From Limosilactobacillus oris (lineage in GTDB: Bacteria > Bacillota > Bacilli > Lactobacillales > Lactobacillaceae), in the NCBI RefSeq assembly GCF_025311495.1, contig NZ_CP104398.1:434001-498000 (forward strand): 64,000 nt of DNA, written 5' to 3'. A program made the position numbers and the translations under genes. Numbering within the stretch: the first letter of the stretch is position 1; each line of letters begins with the position of its first letter. The notes below the pieces were generated by a model that was not told the DNA's origin, did not search any database, and saw nothing but the letters and a program-made list of their open reading frames with translations. Positions 1 to 8,069 of this stretch are shown one piece after another.

Positions 1-665
1 TCCTCCATAGAGTCAACGCCAAACATGTGACAGAGCAGATAATTCTTGAAATCCTCCGTCGTCCAATTCTGATACTTTTCCGATAGGTAAGGCTTGATGT
101 TAGTTACGCGTGCGTTAACGGACTTAACTCCTTTCGAAGCTAGCTTATCCTTTTCTGGTGTCAGGACTTCACTTGCGGCCGCCATATTCAAGTCAAACAT
201 GACTGTCCCACCGGCAGCATAGGAGTTGTCACCCTTGACAATTGCCATTCCAGAGAATTTCTTACCGTCAATTGTCATGTCATTTCTCCCACTAACCTCG
301 GCAGATTCAATCCCCAAATCGTGGAGCGCATCGACAATCGGGTCACCAATGGCGTGGAAATTGCCAAACTCACTCATATCACCGACAACAATGTTTTCAA
401 AGACCAAGTTGCCAAAATCATGGTAGACCGCACCACCACCACTGGAGCGCCGAACCAGTTCAATATTGTGCTTTTTTAGGTAAGGCAGGTCGATTTCGGC
501 ATAGGCATTCTGGTTGACGCCAACAATGACAGAAGGACGGTTAATGTAGCAAATCAAGCCATGACCCTTTAGGCGTAGGTCGTTAATCAAGTAGTTATCC
601 AAGGACTGGTTGACGAGGGCATCGTAAACCGGCTTCCCATTTCGACTGGTATCAATAAAAAACAT
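1..665 (-). CDS. lplA: Lipoate-protein ligase A (partial; 3' end beyond window)
   Basis: The reading frame opens with ATG at 665-663 behind a GAGGTG ribosome-binding site and stays open to base 1, so about 221 N-terminal residues are seen and the C-terminus is missing. The ligase hallmark RRSSGGGAVYHDFGN is at residues 72-86, and the lipoyl-AMP binding lysine motif DGKKFSG is near residue 134-140. The enzyme activates lipoate with ATP and attaches it to E2 or GcvH lipoyl domains in the cytosol. The 100 bases upstream show no clear consensus promoter, and an IS30 remnant begins about 105 bases upstream. The family call is firm; the exact paralogue (LplA1 or LplA2 type) cannot be told. Confidence 0.9.
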   Translation of the reverse strand, partial: MFFIDTSRNGKPVYDALVNQSLDNYLINDLRLKGHGLICYINRPSVIVGVNQNAYAEIDLPYLKKHNIELVRRSSGGGAVYHDFGNLVFENIVVGDMSEFGNFHAIGDPIVDALHDLGIESAEVSGRNDMTIDGKKFSGMAIVKGDNSYAAGGTVMFDLNMAAASEVLTPEKDKLASKGVKSVNARVTNIKPYLSEKYQNWTTEDFKNYLLCHMFGVDSME

Positions 666-769
666 AAAAACACCTCTAATTAATTGCTGTATGCGATTTC
701 AGTATATACCATAATCCGGTTAATTAACATTAGTTTGTCCAATCTTAGTTAGACTTGTTTTTTCTTTCC

Positions 770-1832
770 CGAAATGTCAAATTAAGTTAGAAAAAAGCTA
801 GTTGTTCATCTGTGACGTGCTTCATGAATACTTCAAGTGGTGTGCGGTAGTTGAGTGACTTACGAGGAATGTTGTTTCACCAATGCATTAGCTGGGTGAT
901 GAGCTCGTTGGGCAGATGGCGGAAGTCCAACCGCTTACTGAGACCATCGCGCCGTAAGATCCCATTGTTGTTCTCGTTCAGACCACGCTGATTGGGAGCA
1001 CTTACCTCCGCAAAGCAGGTGTGAAGGTCATGCTTATTAGCAATCTCACGCCAACCAGCGAATTCCTTACCATTATCAAAGGTAATCGACCTGACGAAGT
1101 GCCGCGGCAGTTTTGACAACCAGCAATCTAAGTGCTGATTAACGCTCTTAGCCGTCTTGTGATGGACATTTAGCACAATCATGACTTTCGACTACCGCTC
1201 AACCAGCGTCATAACGGCGCCGCGATGCGCCTTGCCTTGGACAGTGTCGGCTTCAAAGTGGCCAAACTCGTGTTGATAGTGCGGAAAATCCTGATAGCGC
1301 TGATAAATACTGCGTCCCAGGTGTCCAGCCTTCCCACACCGTTCCACGTAACCATTTGGACGACGTTGGCCCTTCATTGGTAGCTGCTGAGCCGCAAAAT
1401 GGTACTGTCCACGGGCAAACATCCGGTACAGCGTCCGCATACTACAACTGATTGGCCGCTCTGCACGACCAATGATTGTATCTGGCGTCCAACCGGCCGC
1501 AACGCGTTGCTTGATATACTGGACCTCATCACGAGGCAATTGCGATTGTTTGCGGCCACAGCGACGCTTGTGCCGCTGATAGGCAGCTAAATATTGATCA
1601 ATCGTCTTACCGCTATCTAGGAAGCGGTAAATTGTTTCTTGGCTCCGTTTAAGTAGCTTAGCGGTTTAATAGGCTTTAGTACCTTGGTGCCAAAAATCAG
1701 CTATGAGAGTCAGTTCGCGTATGGTAAGATGATGATAGGTCATTTGTGATATCCTTTGCTTTTGTTTGTGGTTATTCAAAAGTCTATCACAGATGGCTTT
1801 TTTTATATTTCTAACTGAAACTTGAAAGCACT
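770..1832 (-). mobile_element. IS30-family insertion sequence, decayed
   Basis: An element of about 1.06 kb encloses a broken IS30 transposase gene. Imperfect terminal inverted repeats are visible: the left one (777-793, read inward) and the right one (1808-1825, read inward on the minus strand) share TCAA followed by GTTAGAAA. The ends are estimated from these repeats, and no clear target duplication was found. The copy is unlikely to transpose on its own because its transposase carries three stop codons. Confidence 0.7.
787..1743 (-). pseudogene. IS30-family transposase with three in-frame stop codons
   Basis: One continuous frame of about 318 codons runs from ATG 1743 (MTYHHLTIREL, the helix-turn-helix end) to the TAA at 787-789. 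Three stops break it: TAA at 1666-1668 after HQGTKAY, TAG at 1192-1194 after TLVER, and TGA at 877-879 after QLMHW. No frameshift is needed to join the parts. IS30 motifs are intact between the stops: FGHFEADTVQG (first catalytic D), FDNGKEFAGW (second D) and RGLNENNNGILRR (catalytic E). All three lesions are single-base changes from plausible sense codons, which fits slow decay of an immobile copy. Confidence 0.85.
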
Positions 1833-1840
1833 CAAAATGA

Positions 1841-1870
1841 CCAGAGCCCATGTCAGCTCTGGCTTTTCTT
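1841..1870. terminator. Hairpin with T-rich flank between two IS elements
   Basis: A 7-bp inverted repeat (CCAGAGC ... GCTCTGG) with an 8-nt loop is followed on the plus strand by CTTTTCTTT. It lies between the IS30 remnant and the IS4-type gene. It could be a terminator or part of an IS end; function is inferred from shape only. Confidence 0.4.
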
Positions 1871-1884
1871 TGCCAAAATTAGTT

Positions 1885-3050
1885 TCAAACCACCTTTTGA
1901 AGGATATTTTGAACATTATGCGGTAAGTAAGCCAGGAATTGATTAATTGTTTGGCTGATAAAGCCTGCCTCCTGTGACTGGAATGTCTTCAAGAGGTAGA
2001 CCAATGCCTCGATAAATTTAATTTCAGGCAAACTGTCATTCATCAAATAAAATAAATCACCAAGGGTCCGGTCGTCTTTATTCAGGCGCTCTTGCCAGGC
2101 TAAAAGAATGTAAGTCATCGCCGTGACAGTAATTTGGGCAACCTGGCCATCATAACTTTGAATTTGGGACTTATTTTTAGCGACGAAAACAATTTTGACT
2201 GGAAAGACCTGGCCTTGAAAGTTGGCTTCAACGATACTGCTATATAGGTAGCTTTGACCAGCGGGACGTTTAGAATTAAGTAATCGCTGATAAAGAGCTT
2301 TGATACTATAATTACGACCACGATATCGATAGTAAACTTTCGAACTGCGCTTAAGCATAGCGACACTTTCCAGCCCCAATTCTTTAAGGTGCCAGAACAT
2401 TTGTGGCGAACTATACCAGCTATCAAATAAAACATATTTAGCAGTAACCCCAAGTCTAAGTGCTTGGCTAATTAACTCCAGAACTACTTCATTCATTTTA
2501 CGTTGTGCCTGAGATCGACGTTGACCAGCGATGGTCCGTTGATCAGTTATGCTAGATTTAGAGCCAACGAGGTTAGTTTTCTTCCTAGTTGACATTAAGG
2601 CACAGTTAACCGGTAAAAAGGTATTACCATCACTCCAACCAATTGTTAAATTCCGATAGCCGGTTGAATACCGATGCTGGTCATGATCATAAATTTTAGC
2701 TAGTAATTCAGTTTTGGTCGAGTATGCCCGTTCTATTAAAGTATCATCAACGATTAACGCTAATCGCCGCCGTTGATCAATAAACGGAGTGAGGATTAAA
2801 ATCATTTTAATGGCGACAAGGCATAGTAATTTCTGCCAATTAATCCGGCCATCATTGAGAATGTTTCTGGCTGTTCGAGAACTAAACCAGCGACTAGGCT
2901 GAGCACGATAGAGTGAGCGTCGACTAAAGATAGCCTCAAACAGCCAAGTAATAACAGCAGTTAGCGGAATAGTTGAGTGGCGTTTGAAGTTAATCCGTTT
3001 ACTAGCCGACCTAGACCAATTAAGTGAATAAATGCAGAAATTATATTTTT
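1885..3050 (-). pseudogene. IS4-family transposase, 5' end interrupted and internally deleted
   Basis: The open frame reaches from the stop at 1885 up to the edge of a second IS30 element at 3051, with an ATG only at 2805 and about 80 more codons upstream (STIPLTAVITWLFEAIF) that belong to the family N-terminus. The first acidic motif LIVDDTLIER and the second YVLFDSWYSS are present. IS4 relatives carry a stretch with the Y-x2-R-x3-E motif before the C-terminal helices. Here VFVAKNKSQ passes straight into QSYDGQVAQITV, so that stretch is absent although the frame is kept. The normal start codon is missing where the IS30 element is inserted. The copy should be catalytically dead. Confidence 0.7.
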
Positions 3051-4103
3051 GGCAGATTGCAAGAAATAACTTGAACGAATTTAATGACGTAAATTAAGCA
3101 GGAAGATCTCGATTGGTGTGCGCCAGTTAAGACATTTAAGTGGCCGGGAATTCAGATACCAATTGATTTGAACCAGCTGGCGATCGCTCAGCTCTTCAAT
3201 GGCTTGTCCCTTGGGAATAAACCGTCGCAAAACTCGGTTACGGTTCTCATTACTACCGCGTTCATGTGGTGAATAAGCATGAGCAAAATAAACCGGAGTA
3301 CCAGTTCGCTGCTCAATTGCCTGGTAGTTAGCGAACTCTTTACCATGATCTACGGTCAGCGTCTTGAGTTTGTCTTGAAGTTGACTAGCTAGTTCAAGCA
3401 CGGCTTGAGTCATGGATTGACTATCGCGACCATGGAGCCGTTTAACAATTGTCAGGCGACTCTTACGCTCCACAAAAGTAGCCACAGCTTGACCTTTACG
3501 CTTGCCAGAAAGCACGGTGTCAGCTTCAAAGTGGCCAAATTCCTGGCGAGTTTCGATTTTATGAGAACGCTCCTCAATTGAGCGGCCGTGACTGAATGTA
3601 CCACGCTTTTCTTTAGCGCGATGGCGACGTATTCCATGATCAGGCAAATCAGATAACTGCACATCAAGCCATTTTTGATCAATCCAGTTATAAACCGTCT
3701 TGTGGGCAATCCCAACCACATGGGCAACTTGTTCAGGGGACCACTTCTGGACTTGAATCTTTTCCTCGACCAAGTGTTTAAGGTTTTTAGTGAGCGAAGA
3801 CTTCCGCCCCCGTTGACTAACCTTTTGTTCAAAGTCAGTTTGCGCTAGCTCAGCCTGGTACTCACTATTTAGCCGGTGAAGTTCGTTAAAGATGGTGGTC
3901 TTACTAAAGCCTAAGTAGTTAGCGATGTATCGCAAGGAACGTCCTTCATTATGAAGCGTTTCAATGACAACACGGTTCTAGAATGATAAAATAGTGGTGC
4001 TCATCAAGGTCCTTCTTTCTAATGGATTGTGTGGTAAAACCATTAAAGACCTTGATGGGTTTTCTGTCCACTTAAATGTTCAACTTAAATTTTACAATCT
4101 GCC
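3051..4103 (-). mobile_element. IS30-family insertion sequence with clear terminal inverted repeats
   Basis: This 1,053-bp element is bounded by inverted repeats that both begin GGCAGATTG when read inward (3051-3076 and 4103-4078) and end in a shared TTGAAC. The two bases flanking each side are TT, a possible 2-bp target duplication. It sits at the 5' edge of the IS4-type transposase frame, so it landed after that element. It differs in sequence from the IS30 copy at 770-1832. Confidence 0.8.
3081..4004 (-). pseudogene. IS30-family transposase with nonsense codon near the start
   Basis: The full-length frame starts at ATG 4004 (MSTTILSF), but codon 9 is TAG at 3978-3980. Translation could only resume downstream, for example at TTG 3935, giving 284 aa without the first helix of the N-terminal DNA-binding region. 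The rest is intact: HTH region RYIANYLGFSKTTIFNELHR, FGHFEADTVLSG (D), VDHGKEFANY (D) and RGSNENRNRVLRR (E), with the C-terminal SRPLKCLNWRTPIEIF typical of the family. Whether a restarted product is active is unknown, so I list it as a pseudogene. Confidence 0.7.
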
Positions 4104-4155
4104 TTAATTAAAAATTCTCTGCCTAAATTTAAGCAAAAAATTAATTTAAAAGTAA

Positions 4156-4186
4156 AAGAGAACCCTTGCTACACAAGGGTTCTCTT
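4156..4186 (-). terminator. Rho-independent terminator of rplS
   Basis: A perfect 13-bp stem (AAGAGAACCCTTG / CAAGGGTTCTCTT) with a 5-nt loop is followed on the minus strand by TTTACTTTT. It lies 12 bases after the rplS stop codon. Confidence 0.9.
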
Positions 4187-4197
4187 CATTAGGATTA

Positions 4198-4560
4198 CTA
4201 TTCAGCATCGCGACGACGTTCAGCAATCCGCGTAGCCTTACCAGTACGTGCCCGGAGGTAGTACAGTTTGGCACGACGAACGCGACCATGACGAAGAACA
4301 TCGATTTTAGCAACCCGTGGTGAGTGCAGTGGGAAAGTCCGTTCCACACCAACACTGTTACTGATCTTCCGAACAGTATAAGTAGCGCTGATACCAGCAC
4401 CGTGACGCTTGATAACAACCCCTTCAAACATCTGGATACGTTCACGGGAACCTTCAACGATCCGCGCGTGAACTCGCACAGTATCACCGGCACGGAATTC
4501 TGGAATATCATCACGCAGTTGACTAGCAGTAATCTTTTCGATTAACTTATTTTGACGCAT
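4198..4560 (-). CDS. rplS: 50S ribosomal protein L19
   Basis: The 120-aa protein has the normal L19 length and sequence ([50 protein letters not shown]). L19 sits at the 30S-50S interface. The start is fixed by AAAGGAAAG seven bases upstream. It is normally the last gene of rpsP-rimM-trmD-rplS; here a permease gene separates it from trmD, and it has its own promoter and leader (4561-4670) and its own terminator. Confidence 0.97.
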   Translation of the reverse strand: MRQNKLIEKITASQLRDDIPEFRAGDTVRVHARIVEGSRERIQMFEGVVIKRHGAGISATYTVRKISNSVGVERTFPLHSPRVAKIDVLRHGRVRRAKLYYLRARTGKATRIAERRRDAE

Positions 4561-4670
4561 ACAATTTCTTTCCTTTCGCCGACATTCATGTCCACAATGG
4601 GCAGCGGAATACCGTTATTCACGGCTAAACAGCCATTAACTACTATACATGGTTTCGTGCTAACTTGCAA
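4561..4670 (-). promoter_or_regulatory. rplS promoter and candidate L19 leader
   Basis: On the minus strand TTGCAA (4665-4670) and TATAGT (4642-4647) are spaced by 17 bases, a near-consensus housekeeping promoter starting 4 bases after the permease stop. The 5' leader of about 75 nt can fold with an outer AATGG/CCATT stem and an inner GCCGT/ACGGT stem. Firmicutes are known to carry an L19 autoregulatory leader at this place; whether this leader matches that motif is inferred, not tested. Confidence 0.65.
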
Positions 4671-4673
4671 GGG

Positions 4674-6107
4674 CTATTTCCCGTGCTCCTGGTTAATGAT
4701 GGAATGCCGAATACCATAAACAAAGTAAATTAGCAGGCCAATCACGAACCAGCCGACCATCAGAATCTTCGCATCCTTATTCAGACCCCAGAAAATCACC
4801 GCAGAAAACAGGGCCGAAACCGTCGGCAGCACCGGGTACCAAGGCATCTTAAACTGGGCATCCGGCAGATTCTTCCCCTCACGTGGCCGCAAGGCGTAAA
4901 TTCCGAGGGACACGAAAATGAAAGCTACCAGTGTCCCGGCAGAAACCAGGGTCGCCAGGAAAGTAAACGGAAAGACCGAACCCAGGACCATCGCCAGCAA
5001 AGTAATCAGCCAGAGGGCGTGGCTGGGCACGTGGCGGCCATTAACAATCCCCAGCCGGCTCGGCAAGAGGCCGTCCCGTCCAAAGGCATAGATTAGCCGC
5101 GACGACGCCAGCAGAATCGCAATCAGCGCGGAAAAAATCCCGATAATCGCCACCACTGACAACAAGTTGGCCGTCAGGTAGTGCCCCGACTGGCGCAGCG
5201 CCCAGGCCGCCGGTTCAGCATTATTGGCGTAGCGGGAGTACTTAAACATCCCCACCAGCACCAGAGAAACGGCGATAAAGAATCCAGTCCCGAGCACCAG
5301 GGTTCCAATTAGGCCCCGGGGCATCGTCTTTTGCGGGTTCTTCGTTTCCGCTGTGTTGGCCGCAATTGCGTCAAAGCCAACGTAGGCGATAAAGATTTGG
5401 GCCGTCCCAGCGAGGATCCCCTGCCAGCCCCCAAAGCTCGTTCCCGGCCGGTGCGCTGGAATAAAGGGCACGTAGTTATGAGCCTGGATGGCGGTCGCCC
5501 CGACCACGATGAACATGATAATCACCAGGAGCTTGATTGCAACGATGATGTTTTCAATCCGGCTCACCTGGTGGACCCCACGGGAAATCAAAATTCCCAC
5601 CGCCAGGATGGCGACCGCCGCCAAAATGTCAACATAGGATCCTTGCCGGGGATTAAAGCCCCCGGTCAGGGCCACCGGCAGCTTAATCCCCAGGCTGGCT
5701 AAGAAGCCCTGCATATAGGCCGACCAACCGGAGGCAACAAAAGCAACCGAGATAAAGTATTCGGCCAGCAAGGCCCAGCCGGCAATCCAGCCGAAAAATT
5801 CACCAAAGAGGACGTTAATCCAGGAAAAGGCCGAGCCGGCAAAGGGCAAGACTGACGACATTTCTGCATAGGCTAAGGCTGATAAACCCGCCCCAATTGC
5901 CGCCACGATGAAGGCCAGGGGAACTGCGGGTCCGGTATGCTCAGCCGCGACGATTCCTGGCAGGGTAAAGATCGCGGTACCAACAACCATCCCGGTCCCG
6001 AGACCAATCAGGTCAATTGTTCGCAGACTGGGCGTCAGTTTAGCATCCTTTTGCTGGTACACCGCCGGATTCTGCTTCCAAAGCAAGCGTTCAAACAATT
6101 TTTTCAT
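4674..6107 (-). CDS. APC-superfamily amino-acid permease
   Basis: This 477-aa integral membrane protein has about twelve hydrophobic segments. The first carries the substrate-binding glycine motif GLGTGMVVGTAIF (residues about 36-48) typical of the cationic-amino-acid-transporter/YfnA branch. Later motifs FDAIAANTAETKNPQKTMPR and LPSRLGIVNGRHVP also fit that branch. It likely imports an amino acid by proton coupling; the substrate cannot be read from sequence. It lies between trmD (10 bases away) and rplS, inside an otherwise conserved ribosomal operon, so it is probably co-transcribed with rimM-trmD. Start ATG 6107 follows AGGGAGAGG. Confidence 0.88.
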   Translation of the reverse strand: MKKLFERLLWKQNPAVYQQKDAKLTPSLRTIDLIGLGTGMVVGTAIFTLPGIVAAEHTGPAVPLAFIVAAIGAGLSALAYAEMSSVLPFAGSAFSWINVLFGEFFGWIAGWALLAEYFISVAFVASGWSAYMQGFLASLGIKLPVALTGGFNPRQGSYVDILAAVAILAVGILISRGVHQVSRIENIIVAIKLLVIIMFIVVGATAIQAHNYVPFIPAHRPGTSFGGWQGILAGTAQIFIAYVGFDAIAANTAETKNPQKTMPRGLIGTLVLGTGFFIAVSLVLVGMFKYSRYANNAEPAAWALRQSGHYLTANLLSVVAIIGIFSALIAILLASSRLIYAFGRDGLLPSRLGIVNGRHVPSHALWLITLLAMVLGSVFPFTFLATLVSAGTLVAFIFVSLGIYALRPREGKNLPDAQFKMPWYPVLPTVSALFSAVIFWGLNKDAKILMVGWFVIGLLIYFVYGIRHSIINQEHGK

Positions 6108-6117
6108 GAACCTCTCC

Positions 6118-6876
6118 CTAATCCGGTACGTCCGGGTCTTCGTCCAGCTGAATATCTTCTAGCATCCGCTGCTGTTCCCGGCTGAGCGGGGCGGATTCCA
6201 GCAGGTCTGGCCGCCGGTGGAGGGTCCGCCGCAGCGACTCCTTCATACGCCATTCGCGAATTTTCTGGTGGTTCCCGCTGGTCAGGACTTCCGGCACCTT
6301 CATGCCACGGAAGTCCGCCGGCCGCGTGTACTGCGGATATTCAAGCAGACCGTTACTGAAGGAATCACCCATCGGAGAAGCCATGTTGCCAAGGACTCCC
6401 GGGATAAAGCGCACGGTCGCGTCAATCATCACCATCGCCGCTAGTTCGCCTCCGGTCAGGACATAGTCGCCCAGGGAAGCCTCATCAGTCACCAGCTGAC
6501 GGATTCGCTCGTCATAGCCCTCGTAATGCCCGCAGATGAAGGTCAGGTGTTCCTCCTGGGCCAGTTCCTGGGCATAGTCCTGGTCAAAACGCCGACCCGC
6601 CGGATCCATCAGGATAACCCGTCCCCGGGGATACTTGCCCGCCGTTTCCTTTTCAATTGCATCCATCGCGTCAAAAATTGGCTGGGGCTGGAGGAGCATT
6701 CCGGCGCCCCCACCAAATGGCGCATCATCGACGTGGTTGTGCTTATCAGTGGTGTAGTCACGGAAATCGGTCACCTGGAGGTCCAAGAAGCCGTTTCCTT
6801 GCGCCTTACCGATAATCGACTCGCCCATCGTCGCTTGAAACATGTTTGGAAAAAGGCTCAACACATCAATTCGCAT
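6118..6876 (-). CDS. trmD: tRNA (guanine-N1)-methyltransferase TrmD
   Basis: The 252-aa SPOUT methyltransferase makes m1G37 in tRNAs reading CNN and CGG-type codons and so prevents +1 frameshifting. The trefoil-knot SAM site is visible: PFGGGAGML (about residue 53), [11 protein letters not shown] (about 114) and [13 protein letters not shown] (about 133). LEYPQYTRP is the conserved linker to the C-terminal tRNA-binding domain. Its ATG overlaps the stop of rimM by one base (TAATG), so the two are translationally coupled. Confidence 0.97.
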   Translation of the reverse strand: MRIDVLSLFPNMFQATMGESIIGKAQGNGFLDLQVTDFRDYTTDKHNHVDDAPFGGGAGMLLQPQPIFDAMDAIEKETAGKYPRGRVILMDPAGRRFDQDYAQELAQEEHLTFICGHYEGYDERIRQLVTDEASLGDYVLTGGELAAMVMIDATVRFIPGVLGNMASPMGDSFSNGLLEYPQYTRPADFRGMKVPEVLTSGNHQKIREWRMKESLRRTLHRRPDLLESAPLSREQQRMLEDIQLDEDPDVPD

Positions 6877-7382
6877 TATTCTAACCCCTCCATTAATTCA
6901 ACCAGCACTTGACCGTTGTCGAGGTCGACCTGCTTGACCACGTCGTCAATCACCGGTAGCAGGAGTTCCGCCTTTCCTGGACGCTCCACAACCCAAACGT
7001 CATTAGCACCTGGAGCAAGGATCTCCTTGACTTTACCGAGTTCTTCCCCCGCCACCGTCTTAACAGTCAGGCCAATAATCTGGTGGTAGTAATACTGGCC
7101 GTCCTCTAAGGGTTGCTGGTCCGCTGCACTGACCATTAATTCATGGTTACGAAAACTTTCGACATCGTTGATATTGTCGTAACCCACGAACTTTACCAGG
7201 ATAAAGCCTTTGTGCTGGCGGGAGCGTTCAATCGTTAATTCAATCGGCGCGCCCGTCCCTTGCAGGTAGAGTTTCTGCTGGGGCGCAAACCGCTCGTCAA
7301 CAAAGTCAGTGGTGGGCAGGACCCGAACCTCGCCCCGAATACCATGGGTGTTGACAATTTTACCAACATTATAAAATTGCAT
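6876..7382 (-). CDS. rimM: 16S rRNA processing protein RimM
   Basis: The 168-aa RimM has the N-terminal beta-barrel ([16 protein letters not shown]) that contacts S19 and a C-terminal PRC-barrel ([26 protein letters not shown]). It helps mature the head of the 30S subunit. The gene starts just after AGGAGGAAAAT and is separated from the upstream khpA by a strong hairpin terminator. Confidence 0.96.
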   Translation of the reverse strand: MQFYNVGKIVNTHGIRGEVRVLPTTDFVDERFAPQQKLYLQGTGAPIELTIERSRQHKGFILVKFVGYDNINDVESFRNHELMVSAADQQPLEDGQYYYHQIIGLTVKTVAGEELGKVKEILAPGANDVWVVERPGKAELLLPVIDDVVKQVDLDNGQVLVELMEGLE

Positions 7383-7402
7383 ATTTTCCTCCTAAAAAAG
7401 AT

Positions 7403-7435
7403 AAAAACTCCCACAGAACTGGTGTGGGAGTTTTT
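7403..7435 (-). terminator. Hairpin between khpA and rimM
   Basis: The stem AAAAACTCCCACA / TGTGGGAGTTTTT has a 7-nt loop and T-runs on both strands, so it could terminate in either direction. It lies 2 bases after the khpA stop and directly before the rimM ribosome-binding site, splitting the classic operon. Since no separate rimM promoter is obvious, it may act as a partial attenuator. Confidence 0.85.
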
Positions 7436-7437
7436 AT

Positions 7438-7698
7438 TTAGTGACGATGATCGTTAATCAGTAACCGGACTTTCTTAGAATTGGAACGCCGAGAACGCGC
7501 ACCCTCAACAATAGTCCGCAATGCTGCAGCAACGTGACCCTGGCGGCCAATCAGGCGCCCAACATCATCTTGGGCAACATTAACAATATACTGGCGGTAA
7601 CGCCCACTATCCTCTTGGGAAATTGTTAACGCCGCCGGATGTTTTAATAGCGGGGTAATCAAATCACGAATCAGCGTCTCTATATTTGTCTCAGTCAT
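7438..7698 (-). CDS. khpA: KH-domain RNA-binding protein KhpA (YlqC)
   Basis: This 86-aa protein is a single KH domain with the GxxG RNA-clamp loop in RLIGRQGHVAAALRTI (residues about 50-65). KhpA pairs with KhpB in Gram-positive bacteria and affects cell elongation and division through RNA binding. It follows rpsP by 13 bases and shares its promoter. The C-terminus (SRRSNSKKVRLLINDHRH) is basic. Confidence 0.93.
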   Translation of the reverse strand: MTETNIETLIRDLITPLLKHPAALTISQEDSGRYRQYIVNVAQDDVGRLIGRQGHVAAALRTIVEGARSRRSNSKKVRLLINDHRH

Positions 7699-7711
7699 GA
7701 TAAATCATCAC

Positions 7712-7987
7712 TTACTTCTTTGCGTACTTAGCTTCGTGGTACTTCTGCATAACGCCAGCCTTTTGAAGCATGTTGCGAACAGTGTCGGATGGTTGGGCAC
7801 CCTTTTGCAGCCATTCCATAACAGCATCTTCATCAAACTTGACTTCCTTAGGAGTAGTCAATGGGTTGTAAGTACCTAAAGCGGTAATGAAACGACCATC
7901 ACGTGGTGAACGTGAGTCGGCAACAACGATCCGGTAGAAAGGACGCTTCTTAGAACCCATACGCTTTAAACGAATTTTAACAGACAT
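7712..7987 (-). CDS. rpsP: 30S ribosomal protein S16
   Basis: The start is the ATG at 7987 ([19 protein letters not shown]), placed eight bases after GGGAGG; an in-frame upstream extension has no support. The 91-aa product is full length for S16, which is needed for assembly of the 30S body. It is the first gene of the unit and has its own strong promoter at 8022-8050. Confidence 0.97.
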   Translation of the reverse strand: MSVKIRLKRMGSKKRPFYRIVVADSRSPRDGRFITALGTYNPLTTPKEVKFDEDAVMEWLQKGAQPSDTVRNMLQKAGVMQKYHEAKYAKK

Positions 7988-8021
7988 TTTTGCACCTCCC
8001 TGATTTCTTTTAACAGGTAAT

Positions 8022-8050
8022 AATATACCAGTCTTCCGAGAGAATGTAAA
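8022..8050 (-). promoter_or_regulatory. rpsP promoter
   Basis: TTTACA (8045-8050) and TATATT (8022-8027) lie 17 bases apart on the minus strand, giving a leader of about 28 nt before the rpsP start. The promoter sits just beyond the stop codon of the adhesin pseudogene. Confidence 0.8.
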
Positions 8051-8069
8051 GTAGTTTTTCTTGACAGGC

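Noticed and set aside
787-4004. TAG, TAA and TGA inside the IS30 frames as possible stop-codon recoding
   Set aside because: All three stop types occur, no recoding element is seen, and host genes use the same stops normally. Decay is simpler.
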